A stretch of DNA of 31,504 nt from Candidatus Nomurabacteria bacterium (GTDB taxonomy: Bacteria; Patescibacteriota; Minisyncoccia; Phycocordibacterales; UBA9973), in the NCBI GenBank assembly GCA_009695015.1, contig SIBT01000003.1:1-31504 (forward strand). Direction: 5' to 3'. Shown piece by piece: positions 23,279-31,336 of the stretch. Position 1 is the first letter of the stretch, and every line of letters begins with the position of its first letter. Under the pieces are notes generated by a model, which was given only the letters and a program-made list of their open reading frames with translations, was not told where the DNA came from and did not search any database. Position numbers and translations under genes: made by a program.

Positions 23279-23758
23279 TTATTTTTTTATGCTGATTTTT
23301 TCTATCTTCTCTAGTCGACGAGCATGTCTTTCTAAGCCAATGTAAGGCGTATTTAGCCAAAGATTAACCGCGCTCATCATGTCTTCTTCTGTTAAAAATC
23401 TCGCCCCCAGAGATAAAACATTTGAATTATTATGCTCCCTGGAGCGAACTATCATATTGGCTTCGTCGTCTACTACAGATTTCACTTCACCATAATAAAC
23501 TATAGCTCGAACATTCACGAATCTATTCGCAGCAATAGCTTCTCCTTGTCCCGTAGCTCCGAGAACAATACCCTTCATGTTATTTGGATCTTTTGAAATC
23601 TCTTCTGCAACTGGAATAATGAAGTCGGTATAATCATCATGTTCATCATATTTATATGCGCCTTTATCTACAACCTCGTACCCTCGCGCTTTTAAAGAGA
23701 CCATCAATTTTTCCTTGAGTACATAACCCGCATGATCTGTGCCAATAACAATTTTCAT
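23279..23758 (-). CDS. rpiB: Ribose-5-phosphate isomerase B-type, 159 aa
   Basis: The RpiB/LacAB fold is shown by MKIVIGTDHAGYVLKEKL (1-18), GATGQGEAIAANRFVNVRAI (67-86) and HNNSNVLSLGARFLTEEDM. E. coli RpiB uses a Cys as general base within ICGTGVG. Here that position is Gly67, and a Glu (E73 of GQGE) is present. That is the arrangement of the mycobacterial enzyme, where the Glu takes over the role. The protein should still interconvert ribulose- and ribose-5-phosphate. It is next to the phosphatase gene and upstream of rpe and transketolase. The start region is AT-rich with several overlapping TATAAT-like boxes. Confidence 0.92.
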   Translation of the reverse strand: MKIVIGTDHAGYVLKEKLMVSLKARGYEVVDKGAYKYDEHDDYTDFIIPVAEEISKDPNNMKGIVLGATGQGEAIAANRFVNVRAIVYYGEVKSVVDDEANMIVRSREHNNSNVLSLGARFLTEEDMMSAVNLWLNTPYIGLERHARRLEKIEKISIKK

Positions 23759-23870
23759 AGTATATATTATTATATATCAATATCTTATAATTCTCCTAAC
23801 TTACTCATCTGAAACGACCGTCTTCTTTTCTGTCATTCGTGGGGTTATAAATCGAGCACTAGATTAAATT

Positions 23871-24896
23871 TTATTTTATAGCTCCACCAGTTTTAATAAC
23901 ATGCTCGACTAATGTATACGTATACCCCATTTCATTGTCATACCACGCCATAATTTTTATTAAGTTTCCTCCTACTACTCGCGTGAGTTTAAGGTCAGCA
24001 ATCGATCCATACGGACTACCTAAAATATCAGATGACACGAGGTCTTCTTCAGTGACTGAAAAAATCCCTTCCCATCTTTTATCTTTAGATGCCTTTCTGA
24101 GAATTTCATTTACTTCTTCTGTGGTAGTTTCCTTTTTTGAAATAAAAGTAATGTCGACGATTGACCCAGCCGGCACTGGCACCCGCATTGAAATGCCGTC
24201 AAATAGGCCAGTGAGTTTGGTAAACGCTTTGGTCACCGCAATCGCTGCGCCAGTCGAGGACGGCACGATGTTTTGCGCAGCGGCACGACCCTCCCGAAAA
24301 TCTTTCTTGTTCGGCCCGTCGACAATTGACTGGCTAGCTGTGTATCCGTGTACAGTATTGAGGAGGGCTTTTTCGATACCTAAACTTTCGTCCAAAATTG
24401 CAATGAGAGGTGAAGCGGCGTTGGTTGTGCAAGAAGCATTAGAAGTAACATCACATGTGCCGAATTTCTCTTCGTTTACTCCGAGCAAAATCGTCTCGCC
24501 CATTACACTACCGTCGCCTTCTTTTGCAGGCGCTGAAATCACAACCTTTTTCGCGCCTGCGTCGATATGCGCTTTCGCTTTGTCGTAGGTAACAAAAAGT
24601 CCCGTGGATTCTACGACCACATCCACGCCCAGATCCTTCCAAGGAAGTTTGTTCGGATCCTTTTCTGCGAGAACTTTCACCCTTTTCCCGTCAATAATTA
24701 TCTCTTGCCCTTCTGCTTTTATCTGATGCTTCCATTCTCGATATACAGTGTCATGCTTTAAGAGATACGCCAAGTTCTCGACACTTCCAAGGTCATTGAC
24801 CGCGACAATCTCAATCTCCGGCCGCTCCCAAGCAACTTTCAAAAATGCTCTGCCAATCCTCCCAAAACCATTTATTCCAACTTTGATTTTTGTCAT
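23871..24896 (-). CDS. gap: Glyceraldehyde-3-phosphate dehydrogenase, type I, 341 aa
   Basis: The NAD-binding start is KVGINGFGRIGRAFLK (5-20), and DVVVESTGLF (92-101) is conserved. The catalytic Cys156 lies in SNASCTTNAASP, where the usual Cys/Leu after TTN are Ala. The C-terminal part has MRVPVPAGSIVDITF and AWYDNEMGYTYTLVEH. It oxidises glyceraldehyde-3-phosphate to 1,3-bisphosphoglycerate in lower glycolysis, linking to the pentose phosphate genes that follow. A gap of about 110 bases with no gene separates it from rpiB. The ATG lies six bases after TGG-TATAAT, so a leaderless mRNA is predicted. It is divergent from dnaE. Confidence 0.97.
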   Translation of the reverse strand: MTKIKVGINGFGRIGRAFLKVAWERPEIEIVAVNDLGSVENLAYLLKHDTVYREWKHQIKAEGQEIIIDGKRVKVLAEKDPNKLPWKDLGVDVVVESTGLFVTYDKAKAHIDAGAKKVVISAPAKEGDGSVMGETILLGVNEEKFGTCDVTSNASCTTNAASPLIAILDESLGIEKALLNTVHGYTASQSIVDGPNKKDFREGRAAAQNIVPSSTGAAIAVTKAFTKLTGLFDGISMRVPVPAGSIVDITFISKKETTTEEVNEILRKASKDKRWEGIFSVTEEDLVSSDILGSPYGSIADLKLTRVVGGNLIKIMAWYDNEMGYTYTLVEHVIKTGGAIK

Positions 24897-24902
24897 GATT
24901 CT

Positions 24903-24911
24903 ATTATACCA
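24903..24911 (-). promoter_or_regulatory. Extended -10 of gap
   Basis: Minus-strand TGG-TATAAT is followed by six bases (AGAATC) and the ATG at 24896. No good -35 box is visible, consistent with an extended -10 promoter. It lies 20 bp from the opposing dnaE -10. Confidence 0.65.
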
Positions 24912-24928
24912 AAAACAATGAAAAAGTG

Positions 24929-24934
24929 TATAAT
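24929..24934 (+). promoter_or_regulatory. -10 box of dnaE
   Basis: TATAAT is followed by six bases (CAAAAA) and the ATG at 24941. It lies inside the longest reading frame (GTG at 24926), so that GTG cannot be the start if this promoter is used. Confidence 0.6.
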
Positions 24935-24940
24935 CAAAAA

Positions 24941-27900
24941 ATGGAAAAAGATCTCAAATTCATCCACCTCCACACCCACAGTCACTACTCTCTCCTCGAC
25001 GGACTTTCAAAGCTCGAAGATTTAGTCGAACTCGCTAAAAAATTTGATATGCCTGCGATGGCTATAACTGACCATGGCAACATGTACGGAGCAATTGAAT
25101 TTTATAAACTTGCAAAAAAAGAAGGCATTAAACCCATTGTTGGAGTAGAAGCTTATATGACTGCTGGAAATCGAGCGGATCGCACAGCCGAAGCAGGTGG
25201 AAGTAAACGCTATTATCACCTCACTTTGCTCGCAAAAAATCTAACAGGATATAAAAATTTAATAAAACTCGTCACTATAGCAAACCTGGAAGGATATTAT
25301 TACAAACCAAGAATGGATAAAGAAATACTGAGAAAATATTCCGAGGGAATCATAGCACTCTCAGGATGTCTAGGTGGTGAATTATCTCAGGCAGTTTTAA
25401 GAAATGATCTGACAAAAGCAAATGAACTAGTTGTTGAATATCAAAATATTTTTGGCAAAGAAAATTATTTTATAGAAATCCAATGTCATCCATCAGTGGA
25501 AAATGATAAAAATGTTCGCGAAGTATTGATCACTCTCGCAAGAAAACACAAAATCCCTCTTGTGGCTACGCAAGATTCACACTATCCGTGCAGTGATGAT
25601 CATGACGCGCACCACACATTACTTCAAATCAACACTCAAGGCGATGTAAAAGATGGAACAAAATTTGAATTCTCGGATGATGATTTTTCTTTTATGAATA
25701 CAAAAAAAGCGTTAGAAGTATTCAAAGATATTCCAGAAGCAATCGAGAACACAATGAAAATAGCAGATATGTGTGACTTAGAACTCGAACTCGGAAAATG
25801 GGTTTTCCCTGACTTTAAAATTCCTGACGGAAAAAGTTATGATGAAAAACTCGAAGAATTAGCCCACAAAGGACTGGACAAATTAAAAATAAAAGAAACT
25901 CCAGAAATAAAAGAACGTGTGGAATATGAATTAAAGATTATTAGAGATAAAGGTTACGCTCCGTATTTCTTGGTGGTGGAAGACCTTTTAAGATACGCAA
26001 AAGAAAGTGGCATTTTCACGGCGATACGTGGCTCTGTCGCGGGATCAATCGTCACTTATTTATTAGGCATTACAAATATAGATCCGATAGAATACAAACT
26101 CCCCTTTGAAAGATTTTTAAATCCATTCCGTCCCTCACCGCCAGATATAGATATGGACTTTGCTGATAATAGACGAGATGAAATGATTGAGTATGTAAAG
26201 AAAAAATACGGTGAAGATAAGGTGGCTCAAATTGGAACTTTTGGTACAATGATGGCGCGTGGCGCAGTGCGCGATGTAGCTCGAGCCCTGGCATACCCAT
26301 ACACCATTGGAGATAGACTCTCTAAGATGATCCCCATGGGTTCCCAAGGCATACCGATGACAATAGATCATGCGATGGAAATAGTGCCAGAATTAAAAGA
26401 TGCATATAAAAAAGAAGAAGACACAAAAAAAATAATTGATTTAGCAAAAAAACTAGAAGGCTGTGTCAGACACATCTCGGTACACGCAGCTGGAGTTGTG
26501 ATTTCTCCACTTCCACTTGTGGAATATGTTCCACTGCAATACGACCCAAAAGGAGAAAAGAAAATCATTACTCAATACGACATGTACAACATTGAGGAAG
26601 CAGGGCTTTTGAAATTTGATTTTCTGGGAATCAAAAACTTGGCGATTTTGGCAGATGCGGTGAGTCTCGTAAAGAAATTTTATAATATAAATATCGACAT
26701 TGATCGTATTTTACTCGACGATAAAAAAACTTTTGAACTTTTAGCCTCGGGCCAGACTGAAGGACTCTTCCAATTAAATGGCTCCGGCATGACTAGATAT
26801 TTGAAAGAATTGAAGCCCACTTCCATTCACGACATCAACGCCATGGTCGCCCTCTATCGACCAGGACCGATGGAGTCGATTCCAGAATATATCAAACGCA
26901 AACATAATTCACGATTGGTAAAATATTTAGATCCAAGAATGAAAAAATTCTTAGGAGATTCCTATGGGTTGATTGTTTATCAAGATGACTTGCTCTTTTC
27001 TGCTATCGAGCTCGCTGGCTACAACTGGGAAGAAGCCGATAAATTCCGTAAAGCAGTGGGTAAGAAAATTCCGAAAGAGATGGCGGCGCAAAGAGAAAAA
27101 TTTACCAAAGGCATAATTTCAAATGGACAAACTCCCGAATTCGCCGAAAATCTCTGGAAACTTTTCGAACCTTTCCAAGCCTACGGATTCAACAAAGCGC
27201 ACGCAGCTTCTTATGGCAAGGTTGCTTATCAGACGGCTTACATGAAAGCAAATTATCCGGTGGAATACATGACTGCAATACTTACTGCTGAGTCTGGTGA
27301 TGTTGAAAAAATTTCTGAAATAATTAAAGAGTGTAAGAATATGAACATTCCCGTTCTTCCACCACACATCAACGAAAGCTATGGCGGATTCACGGTAGTA
27401 GACTATCAAAATGGAAGTGAACCGCCTACACCAGAGGTTACGGCGAGTCGAGGAAAGATAAGATTTGGATTTTATACGATCAAAAACTTGGGCACAGATA
27501 TTTCCGATAGTATTATTGCTGAGCGAAAATTGAATAATAAATTTAAATCAATTTCTGATTTTCTCGACAGGATCAAGCATAAAAATTTAAACAAAAAATC
27601 CATGGAAGCCTTAATCAAGTCTGGTTGCATGGACGAATGGGGTGACCGAGGAGTCTTGCTCGTAAATTTAGAAGCCATGCTCGAGTACAACCATGAAATA
27701 AACAAACAAGACGCAAATCAAGTTTCTCTTTTTGGCGGAGCAAATGGAATTTCGACTCCGGAATTTAAATTGCAAAGCGCGCCACAGGCGACCCAGACAG
27801 AAAAATTACTCTGGGAAAAAGAATTGTTGGGACTTTATATTTCAGGTCATCCACTAGACCGCATCCGTGAGAAGTTAGAAAGTCGAGATATAAATATTAA

Positions 27901-28183
27901 AAAAATAAAAGAGGACAAAGGAAATAATCTGGGCAATGGCATACCGGTGACCATCGCCGGAATCATCGAGAGCGCGAGACAAGTCGTAACAAAAAACAAC
28001 GAAAGAATGGTATTTCTAAATATCGCCGACTTCACGGGCTCGATAGAAGCAGTCTGTTTCCCTTCGATATTCAAAGAAAACATCGATCTCTTTGTCGCAG
28101 AAAAATGCATAGCCCTTTCAGGTAAAATATCTTTACGTAACGGCGAAAAAAGCATTATAATAGAAGTGGTGAAAGAAGTTTGA
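24941..28183 (+). CDS. dnaE: DNA polymerase III alpha subunit (DnaE), 1080 aa
   Basis: The replicative polymerase catalytic subunit. The N-terminal PHP domain begins HLHTHSHYSLLDG and includes AMAITDHGNMYG. The palm active-site aspartates are in SPPDIDMDFADNRRDEMIEY. Further blocks are GLFQLNGSGMTRYL, VALYRPGPMESIPEYIKRKH and AYGFNKAHAASYG. A C-terminal OB fold follows (PVTIAGIIESARQVVTKNNE and ending near EVVKEV). It ends soon after the OB fold, so it lacks the long C-terminal tail of E. coli DnaE (1160 aa). A linker-like stretch NGSEPPTPEVTASRG precedes KIRFGFYTIKNLG. I place the start at the ATG six bases after TATAAT rather than the upstream GTG. Confidence 0.97.
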   Translation: MEKDLKFIHLHTHSHYSLLDGLSKLEDLVELAKKFDMPAMAITDHGNMYGAIEFYKLAKKEGIKPIVGVEAYMTAGNRADRTAEAGGSKRYYHLTLLAKNLTGYKNLIKLVTIANLEGYYYKPRMDKEILRKYSEGIIALSGCLGGELSQAVLRNDLTKANELVVEYQNIFGKENYFIEIQCHPSVENDKNVREVLITLARKHKIPLVATQDSHYPCSDDHDAHHTLLQINTQGDVKDGTKFEFSDDDFSFMNTKKALEVFKDIPEAIENTMKIADMCDLELELGKWVFPDFKIPDGKSYDEKLEELAHKGLDKLKIKETPEIKERVEYELKIIRDKGYAPYFLVVEDLLRYAKESGIFTAIRGSVAGSIVTYLLGITNIDPIEYKLPFERFLNPFRPSPPDIDMDFADNRRDEMIEYVKKKYGEDKVAQIGTFGTMMARGAVRDVARALAYPYTIGDRLSKMIPMGSQGIPMTIDHAMEIVPELKDAYKKEEDTKKIIDLAKKLEGCVRHISVHAAGVVISPLPLVEYVPLQYDPKGEKKIITQYDMYNIEEAGLLKFDFLGIKNLAILADAVSLVKKFYNINIDIDRILLDDKKTFELLASGQTEGLFQLNGSGMTRYLKELKPTSIHDINAMVALYRPGPMESIPEYIKRKHNSRLVKYLDPRMKKFLGDSYGLIVYQDDLLFSAIELAGYNWEEADKFRKAVGKKIPKEMAAQREKFTKGIISNGQTPEFAENLWKLFEPFQAYGFNKAHAASYGKVAYQTAYMKANYPVEYMTAILTAESGDVEKISEIIKECKNMNIPVLPPHINESYGGFTVVDYQNGSEPPTPEVTASRGKIRFGFYTIKNLGTDISDSIIAERKLNNKFKSISDFLDRIKHKNLNKKSMEALIKSGCMDEWGDRGVLLVNLEAMLEYNHEINKQDANQVSLFGGANGISTPEFKLQSAPQATQTEKLLWEKELLGLYISGHPLDRIREKLESRDINIKKIKEDKGNNLGNGIPVTIAGIIESARQVVTKNNERMVFLNIADFTGSIEAVCFPSIFKENIDLFVAEKCIALSGKISLRNGEKSIIIEVVKEV

Positions 28184-28268
28184 AATTTTATTAGTAATTT
28201 TATTAAAAAAAATGAGAGAAAAAATAGAAAGACCTAAAAATCTTAAACTAACACAACAAGAATAAAAA

Positions 28269-28799
28269 CTAATTAAAAACACTCATCGCCTTATCTTTAC
28301 TTTCGATAAAAATTGTTTCTACTGCTTCAGTTACTTTTTTTGAAAGTTTTTTAATCGTTTCTAATTCTGATTTTTTAAATTCACTTAGTAAGAAATTTAG
28401 TACTGCTTTTTCACCTTTTGGTTTTTTTACTACACCCTTGGGAGTAGCCGGAGAAATACCAATCCTGATTCGTAAAAATTCCTCACTTTTTAATGATTTA
28501 ATAACAGAACCCAAACCATTGTGTCCACCAGCAGAGCGATTGAAAGAAATTTTTATTTTTCCTAATGGTAAATCAATATCATCATATATGACAATAAGGT
28601 CCTTTAAATCTTTTTTTGTTTTTATAAAAGGAGCTATTGCTTTGCCAGAATTATTCATAAAAGTATCTGGGATGATAAATTTTATTTTTATCTTATCTTT
28701 CAACTTTTTTTCCACCAAACCAACCACAATCCGTCCGGTATTGTGTCTAGTATTTTCGTATTCCTTTCCTGGATTTCCTAATCCTGCGACTAATTTCAT
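28269..28799 (-). CDS. pth: Peptidyl-tRNA hydrolase, shortened, 176 aa
   Basis: It recycles tRNA from stalled or dropped peptidyl-tRNA. Catalytic and binding residues are in place: GLGNPGKEYENTRHNTG with the catalytic His19, TFMNNSGKA with Asn49, YDDIDLPLG with Asp74, and SAGGHNGLGS with Asn94. Compared with E. coli Pth, about 20-25 residues between the first helix (GLVEKKLKDK) and the FMN loop are missing; this is normally a beta-hairpin. The C-terminal segment with Lys-rich VVKKPKGEKAVLNFLLSEF is normal. It is divergent from lepB, and the ATG lies six bases after TGT-TATCAT. Confidence 0.94.
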   Translation of the reverse strand: MKLVAGLGNPGKEYENTRHNTGRIVVGLVEKKLKDKIKIKFIIPDTFMNNSGKAIAPFIKTKKDLKDLIVIYDDIDLPLGKIKISFNRSAGGHNGLGSVIKSLKSEEFLRIRIGISPATPKGVVKKPKGEKAVLNFLLSEFKKSELETIKKLSKKVTEAVETIFIESKDKAMSVFN

Positions 28800-28805
28800 T
28801 TCTAT

Positions 28806-28814
28806 ATGATAACA
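28806..28814 (-). promoter_or_regulatory. Extended -10 of pth
   Basis: Minus-strand TGT-TATCAT is followed by six bases (ATAGAA) and the ATG at 28799, fitting the leaderless pattern. Confidence 0.55.
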
Positions 28815-28883
28815 AAATTTACAATTTTAATTCCTAATTTTTAATTAGGCAACAAAATATATCACATTGTCAAGAGTTTTTTA

Positions 28884-28892
28884 TGTTATATT
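28884..28892 (+). promoter_or_regulatory. Extended -10 of lepB
   Basis: TGT-TATATT ends directly before the ATG at 28893. Six bases later is an in-frame GTG (28899). An alternative reading is TTGTCA (28867-28872), 16 bp, TATTAT (28889-28894). Either way transcription would begin near 28899, favouring the GTG start. Confidence 0.5.
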
Positions 28893-28898
28893 ATGAGA

Positions 28899-29471
28899 GT
28901 GGAACCAATAAAAATACAGGAAAAAACCACCGCACAATCATTCTGGGAACTCGTGCGTTTTGCTATAATAGCGCTCATTATCGTCATCCCTATTCGCGTC
29001 TTAATAGCAGAACCATTTGTTGTGTCAGGAAGTTCAATGATCCCCACTTTTGAAAACGGGAATTATTTAATTATAGATAAAATATCTTACAAACTACGTG
29101 CCCCGAAAAGAAATGATGTAATTATTTTCAAAAATCCCAATAATACAAAAGTGTTTTTTATTAAAAGAATAATTGGTCTTCCAAATGAAACAGTCGATGT
29201 TGCAAGCAACGAGGTGACTATTACAAACAAAGAATATCCTGAGAGATTCACCCTAGATCAATCTTTTATAAAAAACAGTGGAGGATTAGATGCTCATTTA
29301 GAACTAGAAAGCGATGAATATTTTGTAATGGGAGACAACAGAAGTGGTAGTTCTGATTCGAGATCTTGGGGAGCAGTAAAAAGAGAGCTTATATTGGGAA
29401 AAGCATTTATACGCTTACTCCCAATAAATAAAATTGATATATTGCCGGGTCAACAACAATCAGATAAATAA
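28899..29471 (+). CDS. lepB: Signal peptidase I
   Basis: A membrane-bound serine protease that removes signal peptides from exported proteins. One N-terminal membrane helix (FAIIALIIVIPIRVLIAEPF region) precedes the catalytic Ser motif SGSSMIPTFENGNYL. The catalytic Lys motif is VFFIKRIIGLPNETV, and box E is MGDNRSGSSDSRSWG. At about 190 residues it is the compact Gram-positive-like form. The ATG at 28893 overlaps the expected transcription start, so I place the start at the in-frame GTG at 28899; the two differ by only two residues. It heads the lepB-hisS-def-fmt run. Confidence 0.93.
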   Translation: MEPIKIQEKTTAQSFWELVRFAIIALIIVIPIRVLIAEPFVVSGSSMIPTFENGNYLIIDKISYKLRAPKRNDVIIFKNPNNTKVFFIKRIIGLPNETVDVASNEVTITNKEYPERFTLDQSFIKNSGGLDAHLELESDEYFVMGDNRSGSSDSRSWGAVKRELILGKAFIRLLPINKIDILPGQQQSDK

Positions 29472-29476
29472 TAATT

Positions 29477-30766
29477 ATGAAAAAAATAAAAAATAAAGAG
29501 ATTACTTCACCTAAGGGTATGCGAGATTTAATGAATGAAGAATATTATTCCTTTCAAGGATTTTTTGAAAAAGCACAAGAAGTAGCGGTGTATTACGGTT
29601 TTAAACCAATTGAAACTCCAATATTGGAACAAGAAGAGATTTTTACTTCAGGCATAGGTCTCGGAACTGATATTATAGATAAAGAAATGTATACACTAAA
29701 AACTAAGGGTGGAGATCATTTGGCGCTACGACCAGAACACACCGCATCACTCGTGCGTGCTTATATTGAACACGGAATGCAAACATTTCCTCAGCCGGTG
29801 ATGCTCTACCAATACGGTCCCGTATTTAGACACGACAAACCACAACGTGGACGTTACAGACAATTTTGGCAATTTGATTTAGACTCGTTAGGGAGCGATA
29901 AAAGCATCATGGACGCATTGGTCATCAAAGCTAGTATTAGTATTTTAGAAGAAGCGGGTGCAGAAAATCTATCTATCGATATCAATTCGATCGGCGATAA
30001 AGAGTGCCGAAATGGATATATCAAAGAACTCATTAGTTATTATCGAAAACACATAAATCAACTACCGAGTGTAGACCGAGAACGCCTAAAGACAAACCCG
30101 CTTCGCATATTAGACTCCAAAGAAGAAAAAACGAAAGAGATAAACGAGAATGCTCCGGACTCCGTGTCATTTCTCTGCCCTTCTTGCAAGAAACACTTCA
30201 AAGAAGTACTAGAATACTTAGAAGAGATGGGTATACAATACAATATAAACAAAAATCTAGTGCGTGGACTCGCATATTATACTCGCACAGTTTTTGAAAT
30301 CATCGAACAAAAAGGATCAGAAGACAACACACCACTTACGCTCGCTGCCGGCGGACGTTATGACTACTTAGCTCGCCAAATCGGAAGCAAACGTGATGTG
30401 CCGGCAGTGGGAATCTCGATCGGTGTGGATAGAATCGTAGAATCAAAATGGTATAAAAAGCTCTCACCTCGCATATTAAAGAAGCCAAAAATTTATTTTA
30501 TTCAGCTTGGTTCTGAAGCAAAATTAAAGAGTTTGAATATAATTGAAATATTGCGCAAAGCGCATATTCCTATTGCTCAATCACTTTCTAAGGACAGTCT
30601 TGGAAGTCAATTAGCAATCGCTGAGAAATTAAATATCCCTTACGCACTTATTTTTGGTGTCAAGGAAGCATTGGATAATTCTGTAATTGTGCGAGATATG
30701 AGCAATAGAAGTCAAGATACGATAAAATTAAATAAGCTTCTAGACTATTTAAAGGAACTTAAATAA
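29477..30766 (+). CDS. hisS: Histidyl-tRNA synthetase, 429 aa
   Basis: A class II synthetase that charges tRNA-His. Motif 1 region is GFKPIETPILEQEEIF, motif 2 is MLYQYGPVFRHDKPQRGRYR with QFWQFDLDSLG, and the histidine-binding signature is LVRGLAYYTRTVFEI. Motif 3 is VPAVGISIGVDRIVES, and the HisRS anticodon-binding domain follows (about 340-429). The length is normal. The gene begins five bases after lepB and ends six bases before def, which points to one transcript. No Shine-Dalgarno sequence is seen in the short gap. Confidence 0.97.
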   Translation: MKKIKNKEITSPKGMRDLMNEEYYSFQGFFEKAQEVAVYYGFKPIETPILEQEEIFTSGIGLGTDIIDKEMYTLKTKGGDHLALRPEHTASLVRAYIEHGMQTFPQPVMLYQYGPVFRHDKPQRGRYRQFWQFDLDSLGSDKSIMDALVIKASISILEEAGAENLSIDINSIGDKECRNGYIKELISYYRKHINQLPSVDRERLKTNPLRILDSKEEKTKEINENAPDSVSFLCPSCKKHFKEVLEYLEEMGIQYNINKNLVRGLAYYTRTVFEIIEQKGSEDNTPLTLAAGGRYDYLARQIGSKRDVPAVGISIGVDRIVESKWYKKLSPRILKKPKIYFIQLGSEAKLKSLNIIEILRKAHIPIAQSLSKDSLGSQLAIAEKLNIPYALIFGVKEALDNSVIVRDMSNRSQDTIKLNKLLDYLKELK

Positions 30767-30772
30767 GTTGTA

Positions 30773-31336
30773 ATGATCAAAAAGATTTTACAAAAACAAG
30801 AAAAAGTTTTACACCAAGTAGCGGAAGAAGTAAGCATACACGACATCAAAAAAACTAAAATAAAAAAGGTTTTGAAAGAGATGTCTGAAGCGCTTAAAAG
30901 TCAAGATGATGGTGTAGCTATCGCTGCCCCACAGATCGGGTATAGTCTTAGGATTTTTGTCGTCTCTAGTAAAATATTTCATAATGATTTTTTTAAAGAC
31001 AAAGATACATTAAACCAAGAACCTCACCCTGACCCTCTCCTTGTAAAAGAGAGGGATGAAACTCAAAAAGATTTGGTTTTTATCAACCCAAAAATCTCTA
31101 AACTTTCTAGAAAAAAAGAATGGGTGCCAGAGGGTTGCCTTTCTGTGCGTCCTCTTTATGGTAAAACTTATCGTTCCTTAAAAGCAACTGTCGCTGCATA
31201 TGACGAAAATGGAGAGAAGTTTACAAGAGGCGCATCTGGAATTTTGGCACAAATTTTCCAACATGAAACGGATCACTTAAATGGCATACTTTTTATCGAC
31301 CATGCAAAAGATATTAAGGAAGAAATCCCAAAATAA
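30773..31336 (+). CDS. def: Peptide deformylase with an in-frame insertion, 187 aa
   Basis: It removes the formyl group from nascent proteins and works downstream of fmt, the next gene. Motif 1 is GVAIAAPQ (47-54; the second conserved Gly is Ala). Motif 2 is EGCLS (120-124) with the metal ligand Cys122. Motif 3 is QHETDH (163-168) with the two His ligands and catalytic Glu. Between the strand RIFVVSS (60-66) and LVFINPKI (101-108) lies a longer loop than in E. coli. It contains EPHPDPLLVKERDETQK (83-99), encoded by a hairpin-bearing repeat-like segment. The loop is away from the metal site, so activity is probably kept. Confidence 0.95.
   Translation: MIKKILQKQEKVLHQVAEEVSIHDIKKTKIKKVLKEMSEALKSQDDGVAIAAPQIGYSLRIFVVSSKIFHNDFFKDKDTLNQEPHPDPLLVKERDETQKDLVFINPKISKLSRKKEWVPEGCLSVRPLYGKTYRSLKATVAAYDENGEKFTRGASGILAQIFQHETDHLNGILFIDHAKDIKEEIPK
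31022..31064 (+). repeat. In-frame hairpin repeat-like insertion in def
   Basis: A perfect 7-bp stem CCCTCTC (31033-31039)/GAGAGGG (31049-31055) with a 9-base loop is preceded by CCTCACCCTGA. It encodes the PHPDPLLVKERDE part of an expanded loop in peptide deformylase. I recall CCTCACCC...CCCTCTCC-type repeats as widespread short dispersed elements. The opening CCTCACCC also resembles the end of the lepA insertion at 3215-3223. Confidence 0.65.

Noticed and set aside
23935..24588. 217-codon open frame on the plus strand opposite gap
   Set aside because: It is fully antisense to a clear GAPDH with intact catalytic motifs. Its translation has no recognisable features, and its openness follows from codon use on the other strand.
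24926..24940. GTG-initiated extension of dnaE
   Set aside because: The -10 box lies within it, and the conserved DnaE N-terminus starts at MEKDLKF.
27410..27460. Possible repeat insertion in dnaE (NGSEPPTPEVTASRG)
   Set aside because: The linker-like stretch may be extra, but the DNA shows only a four-base CGCC/GGCG match and none of the repeat blocks seen in lepA or def.
1533..28183. Recoded UGA (code 25 as in Gracilibacteria/Absconditabacteria)
   Set aside because: ychF and dnaE end at UGA at the expected protein ends, and no conserved protein needs UGA read through as glycine.
28212..28265. 17-codon ORF after dnaE on the plus strand
   Set aside because: It is very short, A-rich and has no convincing -10 box or homologue I know.
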